From the NCBI GenBank assembly GCA_019359035.1, contig JAHHIC010000084.1, positions 124,001 to 188,000 of the forward strand: a stretch of 64,000 bases of DNA, read 5' to 3'. Every line of letters starts with the position of its first letter. Within the stretch, counting starts at the first letter, position 1. Both the position numbers and the translations under genes were made by a program. Shown piece by piece: positions 16,432 through 25,788 of the stretch. Below the pieces are notes generated by a model. It saw only the letters and a list, made by a program, of their open reading frames with translations. It was not told the DNA's origin and searched no databases. The DNA comes from Scytonematopsis contorta HA4267-MV1. GTDB lineage: Bacteria; Cyanobacteriota; Cyanobacteriia; Cyanobacteriales; Nostocaceae.

Positions 16432-17532
16432 ATGCGCCGTTCGGACTCACTTCAACGTTGGTTAATCTATGGTCTGAGCGGGCCAATTATCGCTCTCAAT
16501 GTCTGGTTGCTGTCTGTATTGTTTACTTATTTTCAGCATCCAATTACCATCCTGAGCATAGCGGCGATTTTAGCTTTTTTGCTTAATTACCCAGTTAAGT
16601 TTTTTGAACGGGTTCGCATTAGCCGCACCCAGGCTGTAATTGTTGTTTTGTTAGCTACTTTGACATTGTTGGTTGTTAGTGGATTTACGCTAGTTCCAAT
16701 AGTAATTGACCAAACAATCCAGCTTTTAAATAAAATTCCCGGTTGGTTAACCGCAAGTCAAGACAATTTGGTGCAGTTTGAGGCGTTCGCAAGAAAACGA
16801 CGTTTGCCTATAGATTTGCGCGTTGTCAGCACTCAAATCAATACCTACATTCAAAACATAGTGCAACAATTCGCTTCTGGTGCAGTCGGATTTGCTGGAA
16901 CCCTGCTTTCTGGTGTACTTAACTTTGTACTAGTGGTGGTACTGGCATTTTACATGCTCATCTACGGCGATCGCGTTTGGTTGGGGTTAGTGAGCTTACT
17001 ACCTACGAACATCAGAAACCCCTTAGTCACCTCGTTACGGTTGAATTTTCACTACTTTTTTCTGAGTCAGATTTTACTATCACTGTTTATGACAGTGACT
17101 CTAATCCCATTTTTCTTAATTTTGAATGTGCCCTTTGGATTAGTATTTGCCATACTTATAGGCATATCTCAACTCATACCTTTCATTGGGGCTACTTTAG
17201 GTATAGGCTTAGTAACACTATTATTATTGCTGCAAAATTGGTGGCTAGCCATCCAAGTCGCTTTGGTGGCAGTTCTGATGCAACAGGTAAAAGATAACTT
17301 AATCGCACCCAAGTTAATCGGTGATTTTATAGGACTCAATCCTCTGTGGATTTTTATTTCAATCTTAATGGGTTTTGAAATAGCTGGCTTGCTGGGAACT
17401 CTTGTGGCTGTACCCATTGCTGGTACCATCAAAGGAGTTTTTGATGCTCTTAAAAACAGTAAACGCGAAACCTTTGTATCAGCTTTTACTTCAAAACGTG
17501 ATTCTTCAACAGAGCCTGGGAGTGGGGAGTAA
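16432..17532 (+). CDS. AI-2E family permease (PerM/YhhT-type membrane protein)
   Basis: A 366-residue polytopic membrane protein. There are about eight membrane segments, paired at the N-terminus (residues ~14-50) and again from ~145 onward. The conserved C-terminal family segment is PFGLVFAILIGISQLIPFIG followed by VALVAVLMQQVKDNLIAPKL. AI-2E family members are suggested exporters or ion antiporters, and autoinducer transport is not proven for most. GAGG lies just before the ATG. A HIP1 site (GCGATCGC, 16967-16974) lies within the gene. Confidence 0.85.
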   Translation: MRRSDSLQRWLIYGLSGPIIALNVWLLSVLFTYFQHPITILSIAAILAFLLNYPVKFFERVRISRTQAVIVVLLATLTLLVVSGFTLVPIVIDQTIQLLNKIPGWLTASQDNLVQFEAFARKRRLPIDLRVVSTQINTYIQNIVQQFASGAVGFAGTLLSGVLNFVLVVVLAFYMLIYGDRVWLGLVSLLPTNIRNPLVTSLRLNFHYFFLSQILLSLFMTVTLIPFFLILNVPFGLVFAILIGISQLIPFIGATLGIGLVTLLLLLQNWWLAIQVALVAVLMQQVKDNLIAPKLIGDFIGLNPLWIFISILMGFEIAGLLGTLVAVPIAGTIKGVFDALKNSKRETFVSAFTSKRDSSTEPGSGE

Positions 17533-17887
17533 ACAATTCAAAATTCAAAATTCAAAATACCCTGCGGGAAGACCTCCGGTCTACAAAATTCAAAATTGCG
17601 AATTATTTATGGTTGTTTCTTCCGTCTTCCTTGTATAAAGATTAAATAAATCAATTGAAATATGATGTGTAAATCACTATTTTTACTGTAAAAAATAGCT
17701 TATAAATATCATGTTATACTTTGGATAATTAGTTATATATTATACTTTAACTTCCCAAGTAGAATGCTGGATTTTTCAAAAATCTCTAAAATATTTAGGT
17801 TACGAGATGTCAACCGATAATAAATAATTGTATCAATTATAACTATTGGTCGCATCGCGAGAAAAATTACTGTTTGTTTTGTATCCG
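17533..17887. other. Intergenic with CAAAATT repeats
   Basis: Positions 17533-17605 are STRR (CAAAATT heptamers) broken by a copy of TGCGGGAAGACCTCCGGTCT, a short imperfect hairpin. Positions 17606-17887 are very AT-rich and likely hold the promoter of the next gene. Confidence 0.6.
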
Positions 17888-18247
17888 ATGAAACAAATAA
17901 ATTTTGTGATTATTTTTACGTTTTGTTTAGCTTTGGCTTTATTTGCCATCGAGAACACCGAAACTGTGACAATTCATATTGTCCCCAACGTTGAGGTAAC
18001 AGCACCATTGGCTGTAGAGTTACTAGTGGCGATTGGCTTGGGAGGACTTCTTGCATGGCTATTTGGAGTTTGGAGTCAGCTACAGACAAAGTTTGTGTCT
18101 AATTCTGAGGTGAAGCAAAAAAATCGCCAAATCAAGGAATTAGAGAACCAAGTGACCAAATACCAAGCAGAAGTTAAATCCTTAAAACATATTCTGCCAC
18201 CAGCTAGTGATTCATTAGCTTCAGAAGCCCAAGCAATCGCACAATGA
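17888..18247 (+). CDS. LapA-domain (DUF1049-like) membrane protein
   Basis: A 119-residue protein. ATG 17888 is chosen over an in-frame TTG at 17846 because MKQINFVIIFTFCLALALF begins the first membrane segment in the usual way. It contains the LapA signature AIENTETVTIHIVP and a second membrane segment (ELLVAIGLGGLLAWLFGVW). A C-terminal coiled coil follows (EVKQKNRQIKELENQVTKYQ). E. coli LapA works with LapB in lipopolysaccharide assembly control; the cyanobacterial role is not established. Confidence 0.8.
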   Translation: MKQINFVIIFTFCLALALFAIENTETVTIHIVPNVEVTAPLAVELLVAIGLGGLLAWLFGVWSQLQTKFVSNSEVKQKNRQIKELENQVTKYQAEVKSLKHILPPASDSLASEAQAIAQ

Positions 18248-18412
18248 GGGAGTAGGGAGTGGGGAATGGGGAATGGGGGGGATGAGGGGATGAGGGGATA
18301 AGGGAAATGAGGGGATGAGCTAAAATTTTATCCACTCCCTACTCCCCACTCCATATTCCCCACTCCCCACTCCCTATTTCCCACTCCCTATTCCCCACTC
18401 CCCATTTAAAGT
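18246..18412. repeat. Large STRR block (GGGAGTA/GGGGATGA, then CTCCCCA/ACTCCCT)
   Basis: A G-rich half (18246-18318) and a C-rich half (18334-18412) of degenerate heptamers are mutually complementary, so the transcript could fold into a long imperfect hairpin between the LapA-like gene and scpA. Confidence 0.7.
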
Positions 18413-18438
18413 AAAATCTAAATTTTTAGAACGTATTG

Positions 18439-19260
18439 ATGGATGCTTCCGAGCTTTTGGAAACAATTACACACCTCATTCACCAAGCAGAACAAGGGGA
18501 AGTTGACCCTTGGGATGTGCAGGTGATTGAGGTAATTGACCGTTATTTAGAACTTATGGCTCCGGGGGCTACAAGTAGAAGCTACGAAGCTGAGTTATCA
18601 CAGTCGGGCCAGGCTTTTTTATCAGCGTCGATGCTGGTGCTATTCAAGGCAAACACTTTGATGCAAATGCAAGCTGCTGCTGAAGAGGTTTTTGTTGACG
18701 AAGAAATGTTAGAGGGGGAAGACGGAATAGCATTTCCTCGTGAGCATTTTGAGCGACATTTACGACGTCGTCCAGTTGCAACACCTGTTCTGAAACGTCG
18801 CGTTAGTTTGCAAGAATTGATAGAACAATTGCAAATAATGGCTTCGCAGCTACAAATGGTGCAAAAAGCTGAAAAACCAGTACGTCAGCGACGGCAATCT
18901 AATCAGGGACAAATGCGTGCTGCGTTAGAGTTAGCTCACCAAGAAAATCTTACAGAAATGGCTGGGGAGTTAGAACAGGTGTTGCTACTGTGGTCGCCAG
19001 AGTTGGATTTGTACCAAAATTGGTTGAATTTGGAACAGCTGGTGGAACTATGGAAACGGACAAAACTACCTGGACAAAATGGTTCAGGTCATCATGAGTC
19101 CGAAAATAGCCATATTGTGGGTGTATTTTGGGCATTATTGCTGTTGTGCGCTCAGTCCAAGGTCGAACTTTTCCAAGAGGAGTTTTACCAAGAGATTAAA
19201 ATAAGGTTATTAACTAATTCAACTTCGGAGCGTAAACCTTTTGGGCAGTCGATGAATTAG
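18439..19260 (+). CDS. scpA: Segregation and condensation protein A (ScpA)
   Basis: A 273-residue protein. ATG 18439 is used; an in-frame TTG lies directly before it. The N-terminal kleisin motif is clear (LLETITHLIHQAEQGEVDPW, then DVQVIEVIDRYLELM), followed by SASMLVLFKANTLM. The C-terminal winged helix is short and ends FYQEIKIRLL. ScpA bridges SMC heads and, with ScpB, forms the condensin that organises the chromosome. No scpB or smc is nearby, as is common in cyanobacteria. Confidence 0.9.
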   Translation: MDASELLETITHLIHQAEQGEVDPWDVQVIEVIDRYLELMAPGATSRSYEAELSQSGQAFLSASMLVLFKANTLMQMQAAAEEVFVDEEMLEGEDGIAFPREHFERHLRRRPVATPVLKRRVSLQELIEQLQIMASQLQMVQKAEKPVRQRRQSNQGQMRAALELAHQENLTEMAGELEQVLLLWSPELDLYQNWLNLEQLVELWKRTKLPGQNGSGHHESENSHIVGVFWALLLLCAQSKVELFQEEFYQEIKIRLLTNSTSERKPFGQSMN

Positions 19261-19344
19261 AATTGGCTATTATTGCCTTATCTCTGGCATTGAAAAATCT
19301 GAGTCTACTATACCTCCAAATTTAAGTACATTAATGAAGTCACT

Positions 19345-19367
19345 AACCCTGGCTACAGCCAAGGGTT
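19345..19367. terminator. Hairpin downstream of scpA
   Basis: AACCCTGGC-TACA-GCCAAGGGTT forms a 9-bp stem with one bulge and a 4-nt loop, 85 bp after the scpA stop. It has only a weak T-run after it, so terminator function is tentative. Confidence 0.45.
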
Positions 19368-19473
19368 AATCCGTGCTTTTAAGGATGACTTAGAACGGAA
19401 TTTCACCGATGATTAAGTATCTCGTATTGGTTAGTGTAAGTAAACTGGCTTGTGGTTGAGGAAATAAATTTTT

Positions 19474-20640
19474 ATGAAGGCGATGATTCTCGCAGCAGGT
19501 AAGGGTACTCGCGTCCGTCCGATTACCTATACAATTCCCAAACCGATGATGCCTATCCTGGAAAAACCAGTGATGGAATTTTTGTTGGAATTGTTGCGAC
19601 AACATGGTTTTGACCAAATAATGGTCAATGTTAGCCATTTGGCGGAAGAAGTTGAAAGTTATTTTAAAGACGGTCAGCGATTTGGCGTTCAAATTGCTTA
19701 CTCGTTTGAAGGTCGAATTGTAGACGGTACTCTAGTAGGGGAAGCTGTTGGCTCTGCTGGAGGGATGCGAAGAATCCAAGATTTTTCGCCGTTTTTTGAT
19801 GATACTTTTATTGTTTTGTGCGGTGATGCTTTAATTGACCTAGATTTAACAGCAGCGGTTAAATGGCACAAAGAAAAAGGCTCTATCGCGACCATTATTA
19901 TGAAATCTGTTCCTAAAGAAGAGGTTTCAAGTTATGGTGTCGTCGTGACCGATGAAGATGGACGTGTCAAAGCTTTCCAAGAAAAACCATCGGTTGAAGA
20001 AGCTCTCAGTACCAATATTAATACGGGTATTTATATTTTTGAGCCAGAGATATTTAAATATATTCCCTCTGGTGTGGAATATGATATTGGTAGCGAATTA
20101 TTCCCTCAATTGGTCAAAGAAGGTGCGCCTTTCTACGCTATTCCAATGGATTTTGAATGGGTAGATATTGGTAAAGTACCCGATTATTGGCGAGCTGTTC
20201 GCGGTGTATTGTTAGGGGAAGTCAAAAACGTGCAAATTCCTGGTCACCAAGTTGCACCTGGAATTTATACTGGGCTAAATGTTGCCGTAAATTGGGACAA
20301 AGTGGACATCACTGGTCCAGTTTATATCGGTGGTATGACCAAAATCGAAGATGGCGCCAAAATAGTGGGGCCTGCAATGATTGGTCACAACTGCTGCATA
20401 TGCAGCGGAGCGACTATTGAAAATAGCGTTATTTTTGAATGGTCGCGCATTGGTCCCGGAGCGCGGTTAGTTGATAAATTAGTATTTGGACGTTACTGCG
20501 TCGATAAAACCGGAGCAACAATCGACGTGCAAGCAGCATCTTTAGACTGGTTAATTACGGACACCCGTCAAACCGTACCATCCCAAACCCCTGTTGAACG
20601 TCAAGCAATTGCGGAATTGTTGGGAACGAATGCTGGGTAG
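19474..20640 (+). CDS. NDP-sugar pyrophosphorylase (GlmU/RmlA/ManC-like nucleotidyltransferase with left-handed beta-helix)
   Basis: A 388-residue protein with GAGGAAA before the ATG. It has the nucleotidyltransferase signature MILAAGKGTRVRPITYTIPK, with VLCGDALIDLDL for metal binding. VDIGKVPDYWRAV closes the catalytic domain (residues ~1-240). Hexapeptide-type repeats follow (GPVYIGGMTKIEDGAKIVGP, GHNCCICSGATIENSV). The protein makes a nucleotide sugar from a sugar-1-phosphate. Annotators usually call this group mannose-1-phosphate guanylyltransferase or glucose-1-phosphate thymidylyl-like; the sugar cannot be fixed from the sequence. Confidence 0.85.
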   Translation: MKAMILAAGKGTRVRPITYTIPKPMMPILEKPVMEFLLELLRQHGFDQIMVNVSHLAEEVESYFKDGQRFGVQIAYSFEGRIVDGTLVGEAVGSAGGMRRIQDFSPFFDDTFIVLCGDALIDLDLTAAVKWHKEKGSIATIIMKSVPKEEVSSYGVVVTDEDGRVKAFQEKPSVEEALSTNINTGIYIFEPEIFKYIPSGVEYDIGSELFPQLVKEGAPFYAIPMDFEWVDIGKVPDYWRAVRGVLLGEVKNVQIPGHQVAPGIYTGLNVAVNWDKVDITGPVYIGGMTKIEDGAKIVGPAMIGHNCCICSGATIENSVIFEWSRIGPGARLVDKLVFGRYCVDKTGATIDVQAASLDWLITDTRQTVPSQTPVERQAIAELLGTNAG

Positions 20641-20788
20641 GTAATGGGTAATGGGTAATGGGTAATGAGGAATGGTGTAATCAGCAATTACCAATTACCA
20701 ATTACCAATTACCAATTACCAATTACCAATTACCAATTACCAATTACCAATCACCAATCACCAATTACCAATTACCAATTACCAATTA
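20641..20788. repeat. STRR block (ATGGGTA then CAATTAC heptamers)
   Basis: Near-perfect GTAATGG repeats (20641-20672) are followed by about 14 units of the complementary-type ATTACCA (20688-20786). The block lies between convergent genes and abuts the speA stop codon. Confidence 0.85.
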
Positions 20789-22807
20789 GCTATTCAGATA
20801 AGTGTAACGTCGCAAACTTTGTTCGTAAGTTTGTAGCAATCTCTGTGATTCTGCTAGGGTTATGCGATTTTCTTCTAATGCTAGTTCGCAGCGCTGACGG
20901 ATGTTTTCCACCATGTCCTCGGAGTCATATTGCACGTAACTCACGACTTCACTCATGGTATCACCTTTTACCACGTGCTGTATTTGGTATCCTTTGGGAG
21001 TAAGTTGGATATGAACTGCGTTGGTGTCGCCAAAAAGATTGTGTAAGTTACCCATGATTTCTTGATATGCTCCACTGAGGAACATTCCCAGATAATAAGG
21101 TTCCCCGCGTTTCAAGGGGTGCAATTCCAAAACTGATTTAACATCCCGCAAGTCGATAAAACGGTCTATTTTACCGTCGCTGTCGCAAGTTAGGTCTGCT
21201 AATATTCCCCGACATGTGGGTTCTTCATCCAAGCGGTGTATTGGCATGATGGGGAATAATTGGTTAATTGCCCAACAATCGGGTGCTGATTGAAACACTG
21301 ACATATTGACATAGTAGATAGAAGCCATGATTTTTTCTAGGTCTTCCATTTCATCTGGCACGTATTCTTGCTGTCTAATTATGTCAATAATCTTACGACA
21401 ACAAGCCCAGTAGAGACGCTCAGCTTTGGCACGTTCGGTAAGGCTGAAAATACCCAAGTTGAAGCGGCTAATAGCTTCTTCTTTAAATTGGGTCGCATCG
21501 TGATAACATTCCTGATAATTTTCTCCTTTGATAGATTGATAAGTCTCCCACAGGTAATTAATGATATGGGATTCTCCTTCTTTAGGGGGTTCCGGTGCTT
21601 CAGTGGGAATTTGACTGGTGCTGAGAACGTCGAAAATTAGTACTGACTGATGGGAGGCTATAGCCCTTCCGCTTTCACTAATTAGGGTTGGTACAGGGAT
21701 TTTACGCTCAGCACAAGTATCTTTTAACTCCGCTACGATGTCGTTAGCGTAGTTTTGCATGTTGTAATTTTTTGAAGCGTAGAAGTTGGTTTGAGAACCG
21801 TCGTAGTCTACACCTAAACCACCACCAACATCTAAATACTTCATTTTTGCTCCAAGGGCCGCTAGTTCCACATAAATGCGGCCTGCTTCTTGGATGGCAT
21901 CTTTTATGACATTAATTGCGGAAATTTGGGAACCTACATGGAAGTGCAATAGTTGTAAGGAATCCAATAAATTTGCTTCCCGTAATTTGTCAACTGACTG
22001 AATAATTTCCGGAATTGTTAAACCGAATTTTGCGCGGTCACCACTAGAGGTTCCCCAACGTCCCATACCTCTGGTGCTAAGTTTGGCACGGACACCCAAA
22101 ATAGGTTTAATTCCTAGTTGACTATGGGCATTAATTACTAAATCAACCTCTTCTACTTGTTCTAAAACGATTATCGGCGTTTGCCCTAATTTGGTAGCCA
22201 GCATCGCTGTTTCAATGTATTCTCGGTCTTTGTAGCCATTACAAATCAGTAATGCTCCTGGAGTATCCAGCATAGCTAAAGCTATCATCAGCTCTGGCTT
22301 GGAACCGGCTTCTAAACCAAATTGATGGGGTTTACCAAACTTAACTAAATCCTTGACTAAATGGCGTTGTTGGTTGCACTTAACGGGAAAAACGCCTCGA
22401 TATATTCCCGGGTAGTTGTAACGAGCTATGGCTTTGGCAAAACAAGCATTTAGACGCTCTATCCGGTCTTCTAGGATATCAGAAAAGCGAATTAACAGGG
22501 GCAAACCTAAATTACGCAGTTTTAAAGCACGGACTAGTTCGTATAAATCTAATGAACCACCCCTATCACCCTTAGGGGAAACCGTAATATGACCAGCAGC
22601 ATTAATCGAAAAATAAGGCTGTCCCCACCCTTCGATGCGGTAAAGCGCTTCGCTTTCTTCAATAGTCCAATTTCCACGCTTGATATCTGCCGCTACGGGT
22701 AGCAAAAGTGACTTCTCCTCATAGTTTTGCTCTAGTGCAGCTTTTTTACCGTTGGAGGAGGGAGGTTTTGCTAACTCGGCAGATGTAACTGTTGACTCAA
22801 CACCCAT
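20786..22807 (-). CDS. speA: Biosynthetic arginine decarboxylase
   Basis: A 673-residue PLP enzyme of the fold-type III (alanine racemase-like) family. The PLP lysine is K143 in GVFPVKCNQQRH. LHFHVGSQISAINVI, KYLDVGGGLGVDYDGS and SESGRAIASHQSV are further signature segments. Length and order match SpeA, which makes agmatine from arginine as the first step of polyamine synthesis. The N-terminus carries an extra ~30 residues, low in complexity, before the core. It is divergent from ndk across 134 bp. Confidence 0.95.
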   Translation of the reverse strand: MGVESTVTSAELAKPPSSNGKKAALEQNYEEKSLLLPVAADIKRGNWTIEESEALYRIEGWGQPYFSINAAGHITVSPKGDRGGSLDLYELVRALKLRNLGLPLLIRFSDILEDRIERLNACFAKAIARYNYPGIYRGVFPVKCNQQRHLVKDLVKFGKPHQFGLEAGSKPELMIALAMLDTPGALLICNGYKDREYIETAMLATKLGQTPIIVLEQVEEVDLVINAHSQLGIKPILGVRAKLSTRGMGRWGTSSGDRAKFGLTIPEIIQSVDKLREANLLDSLQLLHFHVGSQISAINVIKDAIQEAGRIYVELAALGAKMKYLDVGGGLGVDYDGSQTNFYASKNYNMQNYANDIVAELKDTCAERKIPVPTLISESGRAIASHQSVLIFDVLSTSQIPTEAPEPPKEGESHIINYLWETYQSIKGENYQECYHDATQFKEEAISRFNLGIFSLTERAKAERLYWACCRKIIDIIRQQEYVPDEMEDLEKIMASIYYVNMSVFQSAPDCWAINQLFPIMPIHRLDEEPTCRGILADLTCDSDGKIDRFIDLRDVKSVLELHPLKRGEPYYLGMFLSGAYQEIMGNLHNLFGDTNAVHIQLTPKGYQIQHVVKGDTMSEVVSYVQYDSEDMVENIRQRCELALEENRITLAESQRLLQTYEQSLRRYTYLNS

Positions 22808-22941
22808 TTCTTACTTACCTATGTGTTTCACCCACGAATTTACAATTTAACGCATCCGATTGGAAACAGATAAGCACCCAAAGAAACTTTAATCTTGCTA
22901 AACTCAACAATGGTCAAATACATTAATCTCAGGAGAGAGCC

Positions 22942-23391
22942 TTGGAACGTACTTTTTTAGCAATTAAACCCGATGGTGTACAACGTGCGCTTGTTGGTGA
23001 AATAATCCGTCGTTTTGAAACTAAAGGCTTTACTCTTGTTGCTTTAAAGTTTATGAGTGTAAGCAAAGAGTTAGCTGAAGCGCATTATGGCGTTCACCGC
23101 TCTAGACCGTTTTTTGCTGGTTTAGTAGAATTTATTACATCCGGTCCCGTAGTCGCAATGGTTTGGGAAGGTGAAGGTGTTATTGCGGCAGCCAGAAAGA
23201 TGATTGGTGCTACAAACCCTTTAACCGCTGAACCTGGAACAATCCGGGGAGATTTTGGCGTTAATATTGGTCGCAACATTATTCACGGTTCTGATGCACC
23301 AGAAACCGCGAAAACTGAAGTTGCTCTGTGGTTTAAACCAGAAGAACTAGTTTCTTGGGAACCACAAATTAAACCTTGGTTACACGAATAA
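22942..23391 (+). CDS. ndk: Nucleoside diphosphate kinase (TTG start)
   Basis: A 149-residue protein with all Ndk hallmarks: [14 protein letters not shown], the phosphohistidine in NIIHGSDA (H115), and [15 protein letters not shown]. The start codon is TTG at 22942, supported by AGGAGAG at 22931-22937 and by the alignment of the usual MERTFxxIKPD start. No ATG lies in a better position. The enzyme balances nucleoside triphosphates using ATP. An STRR block follows the stop. Confidence 0.96.
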   Translation: MERTFLAIKPDGVQRALVGEIIRRFETKGFTLVALKFMSVSKELAEAHYGVHRSRPFFAGLVEFITSGPVVAMVWEGEGVIAAARKMIGATNPLTAEPGTIRGDFGVNIGRNIIHGSDAPETAKTEVALWFKPEELVSWEPQIKPWLHE

Positions 23392-23392
23392 G

Positions 23393-23520
23393 AGAATGGG
23401 GAATGGGGAGTGGAGAATGGGGATGAGAAAGATGAAGAAGAGTGGAAAGAAAGTAACATTTTTTTCACTCCCCACACTCCCTACTCCCTACTCCCTACTC
23501 CCTACTTCCTACTCCCTAGT
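23393..23520. repeat. STRR block (GGGGAATG then CTACTCC heptamers)
   Basis: G-rich heptamers (23393-23440) and C-rich ones (CTCCCTACTCCCTACTCCC, 23466-23516) lie between the convergent ndk and TerC-family genes. The C-rich half runs into the 3' end of the TerC reading frame, supplying its last residues. Confidence 0.75.
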
Positions 23521-24252
23521 ACCTACTTCTGTTCTTTCTTCTACTTCTGGGGTAGTTACTTCTGGGGTGATTTCTTCTACTAAGCTTCGCTTGGAAAATC
23601 CCCATGTCAAAATTATGGCGATAGCGCTAATTGTTAACCATTCTGGTGGAACAAAGCTGTCGTTAATGACTTTTAGTAGTAAGCGTAAACCAACAAAGGC
23701 TACTGTGATATAACCTGCATCTTCTAGATTTTCAAATTCATCTAGCCAGCGGATAAACAGTCCCGCCATAAACCGCAGAGTAATAATACCTATGCTTGCG
23801 CCAATTAACACAAGAGTTCTATCTTGCGAAATTGCAATTGCTGTGGTAACACTATCCAAGGAGAATGCTAAATCGGTTAGGGCAATTACGGGGATGGCTT
23901 GCCATAACGATTTAAATCTTGGTCCGTGATGGTGATTGTCTGAGTCTTCGTCTGAGGAAAAGTGTTGGAATACCAACCATAGTAGGTATACTGCACCCAG
24001 TAATTCAAATTGCCAGTATTTTAGTACCCAAGTGGCGGTTATAATTAGGCTGATTCGCAGAACGTAAGCAAAGCCTAAACCGATATTGAGCGCTTTTGTT
24101 TCCAGGGATTTGTTTTCTAAGCCTTGGGCGATTGCCGCTAAGGCTATGGCATTATCAGCAGATAGCACCGCTTCTATAAATACCAGGATTAGTAGAACTA
24201 GAGGCGCTTCTAGCCCGATGTTGAAAGGGGAGTTAAAAATGTGGTCTAACAT
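23509..24252 (-). CDS. TerC-family membrane protein (likely metal transporter)
   Basis: A 247-residue protein with about seven membrane segments. The family motif FIEAVLSADNAIALAAIAQG carries the acidic residues of the metal site, and the second is LTDLAFSLDSVTTAIAIS. A His/Asp-rich loop (DEDSDNHHHGP) lies mid-protein. TerC/YkoY-type proteins export Mn2+ or protect against tellurite and metal stress. The last ~20 residues (EVTTPEVEERTEVGTRE) are low-complexity and partly come from the adjoining repeat block. I saw no clear yybP-ykoY riboswitch upstream. Confidence 0.85.
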   Translation of the reverse strand: MLDHIFNSPFNIGLEAPLVLLILVFIEAVLSADNAIALAAIAQGLENKSLETKALNIGLGFAYVLRISLIITATWVLKYWQFELLGAVYLLWLVFQHFSSDEDSDNHHHGPRFKSLWQAIPVIALTDLAFSLDSVTTAIAISQDRTLVLIGASIGIITLRFMAGLFIRWLDEFENLEDAGYITVAFVGLRLLLKVINDSFVPPEWLTISAIAIILTWGFSKRSLVEEITPEVTTPEVEERTEVGTRE

Positions 24253-24580
24253 TCAGAAATTAGAATTCTGTTACCTAGAGATGTAAGTATAATAGGGAAT
24301 TTACGTTTTTACTTAGTATCTTCCACTTTATTACAGCTTACCCACTATATGGTAATTTATCTTCATCGGATTATACTACAATACTGTAATACTTAATCTC
24401 CTAGTAGTCGCTGGGGATTATGTGCTTTATATCGCGATTACCATTTGGGTTAAACGCATCGCAATACTTCGTAGGTTTTGGATATTCGTAGGTTGGGTTG
24501 AGGACGGGACGGAAACCCAACCGAAACGTTGTATTTGTTGGGTTATCTTTTATCGGACGCTACGCGAATGACATCAAATT
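24253..24580. other. Intergenic with a dispersed repeat and a hairpin
   Basis: No gene is seen. GGTTGGGTT (24491-24499) pairs with AACCCAACC (24514-24522). The surrounding GGATATTCGTAGGTTGG reappears inverted near 42690-42710, so this is a dispersed repeat. Confidence 0.5.
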
Positions 24581-24829
24581 TTAGTTTTGAGAATCTAGGC
24601 TATTTTTATTAATTTTTTCGACCCGTTGTTTAATCGCTTCTTCTGCAATACGAATATTTTCTTCTATTGGTATGCCATCTGCTGTAACAAGTGGTCCGTA
24701 CCATGTTGCTTCTTCATCTGGAGGATAACGACGGCTGAATAAGACACGAATGGCTTCTTCGTCATTTCTATGTGTGAGTACGTAAGCTTTTAGCTCTAGG
24801 GTGCTCATTTGCTCAAAGTTCGGTTTCAT
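24581..24829 (-). CDS. DUF6887-like small protein (second gene of a DUF6888/DUF6887 pair)
   Basis: An 82-residue acidic protein. The start MKPNFEQMSTLELKAYVLTH followed by RNDEEAIRVLF matches the small cyanobacterial family beginning MxxxFxxMTxxELRxYxLxHRxDxEA. The same family appears at 49977-50186. Its start overlaps the end of a broken DUF6888-like frame. Function unknown. The constant pairing suggests a two-component module, perhaps toxin-antitoxin-like, but that is inference. Confidence 0.7.
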   Translation of the reverse strand: MKPNFEQMSTLELKAYVLTHRNDEEAIRVLFSRRYPPDEEATWYGPLVTADGIPIEENIRIAEEAIKQRVEKINKNSLDSQN

Positions 24830-25001
24830 TCAAAAACCTCCAGAGTCCATTAGGGGGTACTATTATTTCCAAATCTTTGCCTGCCAAAATATATGCTTCT
24901 CTTGTTCGGGCATCAAAGCGAAATAGATGGATGTCCCTATAACCATTTGATAGCATTAATTAATACTGGTAATCTTGAACTAAACGAAATGCTTGTGGCA
25001 T
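24813..25001 (-). pseudogene. DUF6888-like gene with an in-frame stop
   Basis: From ATG 25001 the frame reads MPQAFRLVQDYQY, then TAA (24960-24962), then LMLSNGYRDIHLFRFDA and AYILAGKDLEIIVPPNGLW. The second part matches the intact homologue at 50183-50356 (YVLAGQEIEIVIYPNGYW). It ends 17 bases inside the next gene. The stop removes the first 13 residues. A restart at ATG 24956 could still give a shortened 47-residue protein. Confidence 0.7.
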
Positions 25002-25128
25002 AAATTAAGCTTTATGTTTTATTTATAAACGCCCTCTTAGTTTACATCTTTTTGGGTGCGATGAGAATAAGAGGTTTAACTATGGTATATGCGCTTTAAA
25101 AAATTGTGCAAAATAGGGATACTCTTGG

Positions 25129-25788
25129 TTATCTTTCTGTTGGTGATTGAAAATAAGGTAACTGACAAATAGCTTTCATCACTTGCACAATTTCAAGAGA
25201 TTTATCAGTCTCGTTTAGGCTGAGTAATGGCATTAACTGATAAGTTGGGGGTGTCGCTGCTCTTAAATGTACAAACTGATAGCGCAGTCCATTTGTTACC
25301 AAACCCCATACAGATGCTTGTTGCTCTAAGCTTTTAAAAGCGTAGGTTAGTAATTGGGGTAAACCTTCACTCACATCAATTGCACTATTTTTCGTTTCAA
25401 TCACTAAAACCCAAAAAGGAGAAGAATTTGTTGATTGAGCATTATTAATTGCTAAAATATCGCTTCTTCCTTTAATATTTGTATCTTCATCTTCAATGGA
25501 AATTGCAACAACATCTTCCAGGGTTAAGCAGATTGGCACATCATAAAACCCAGCCAATCGCATCAAAGGGGCAATTGTTAAAAATTTAACTAGCCCTTCA
25601 GATATTTTCCCAGCACTCAAATAACGTCGAAAGTCATTCCTAATTCGTAATAAATCTTGCTGTTCAAACTCCATCAAGGGTTTTAAGTTGAAAAATTCTG
25701 CGAATGAACCATTGGGTCGCTCTTCCAGTTTCAGAAAACGATGAACATCGTTGAGGGATAAATTGCTAACTTCTAAAGTTATTGCCAT
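25129..25788 (-). CDS. Restriction endonuclease-like (PD-(D/E)xK-type) protein
   Basis: A 219-residue protein. The segment GRSDILAINN, about 15 residues before FWVLVIETKNSA, gives the D...ExK pattern of a PD-(D/E)xK nuclease core (D109-type Asp, then E-T-K). QLLTYAFKSLEQQASVWGLV and TNGLRYQFVHL follow, as in N-terminal domains of type I restriction R subunits. Cyanobacteria have many such short stand-alone proteins, often annotated as 'restriction endonuclease subunit R'. No methylase, specificity subunit or helicase is next to it, so it is unlikely to be a working type I system on its own. Confidence 0.6.
   Translation of the reverse strand: MAITLEVSNLSLNDVHRFLKLEERPNGSFAEFFNLKPLMEFEQQDLLRIRNDFRRYLSAGKISEGLVKFLTIAPLMRLAGFYDVPICLTLEDVVAISIEDEDTNIKGRSDILAINNAQSTNSSPFWVLVIETKNSAIDVSEGLPQLLTYAFKSLEQQASVWGLVTNGLRYQFVHLRAATPPTYQLMPLLSLNETDKSLEIVQVMKAICQLPYFQSPTER

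Noticed and set aside
24253-24420. yybP-ykoY manganese riboswitch before the TerC-family gene
   Set aside because: I could not find the conserved paired core in the upstream sequence by eye.
25129-25788. A complete type I restriction-modification system
   Set aside because: Only a short nuclease-like protein is present; no HsdM, HsdS or helicase is encoded nearby.
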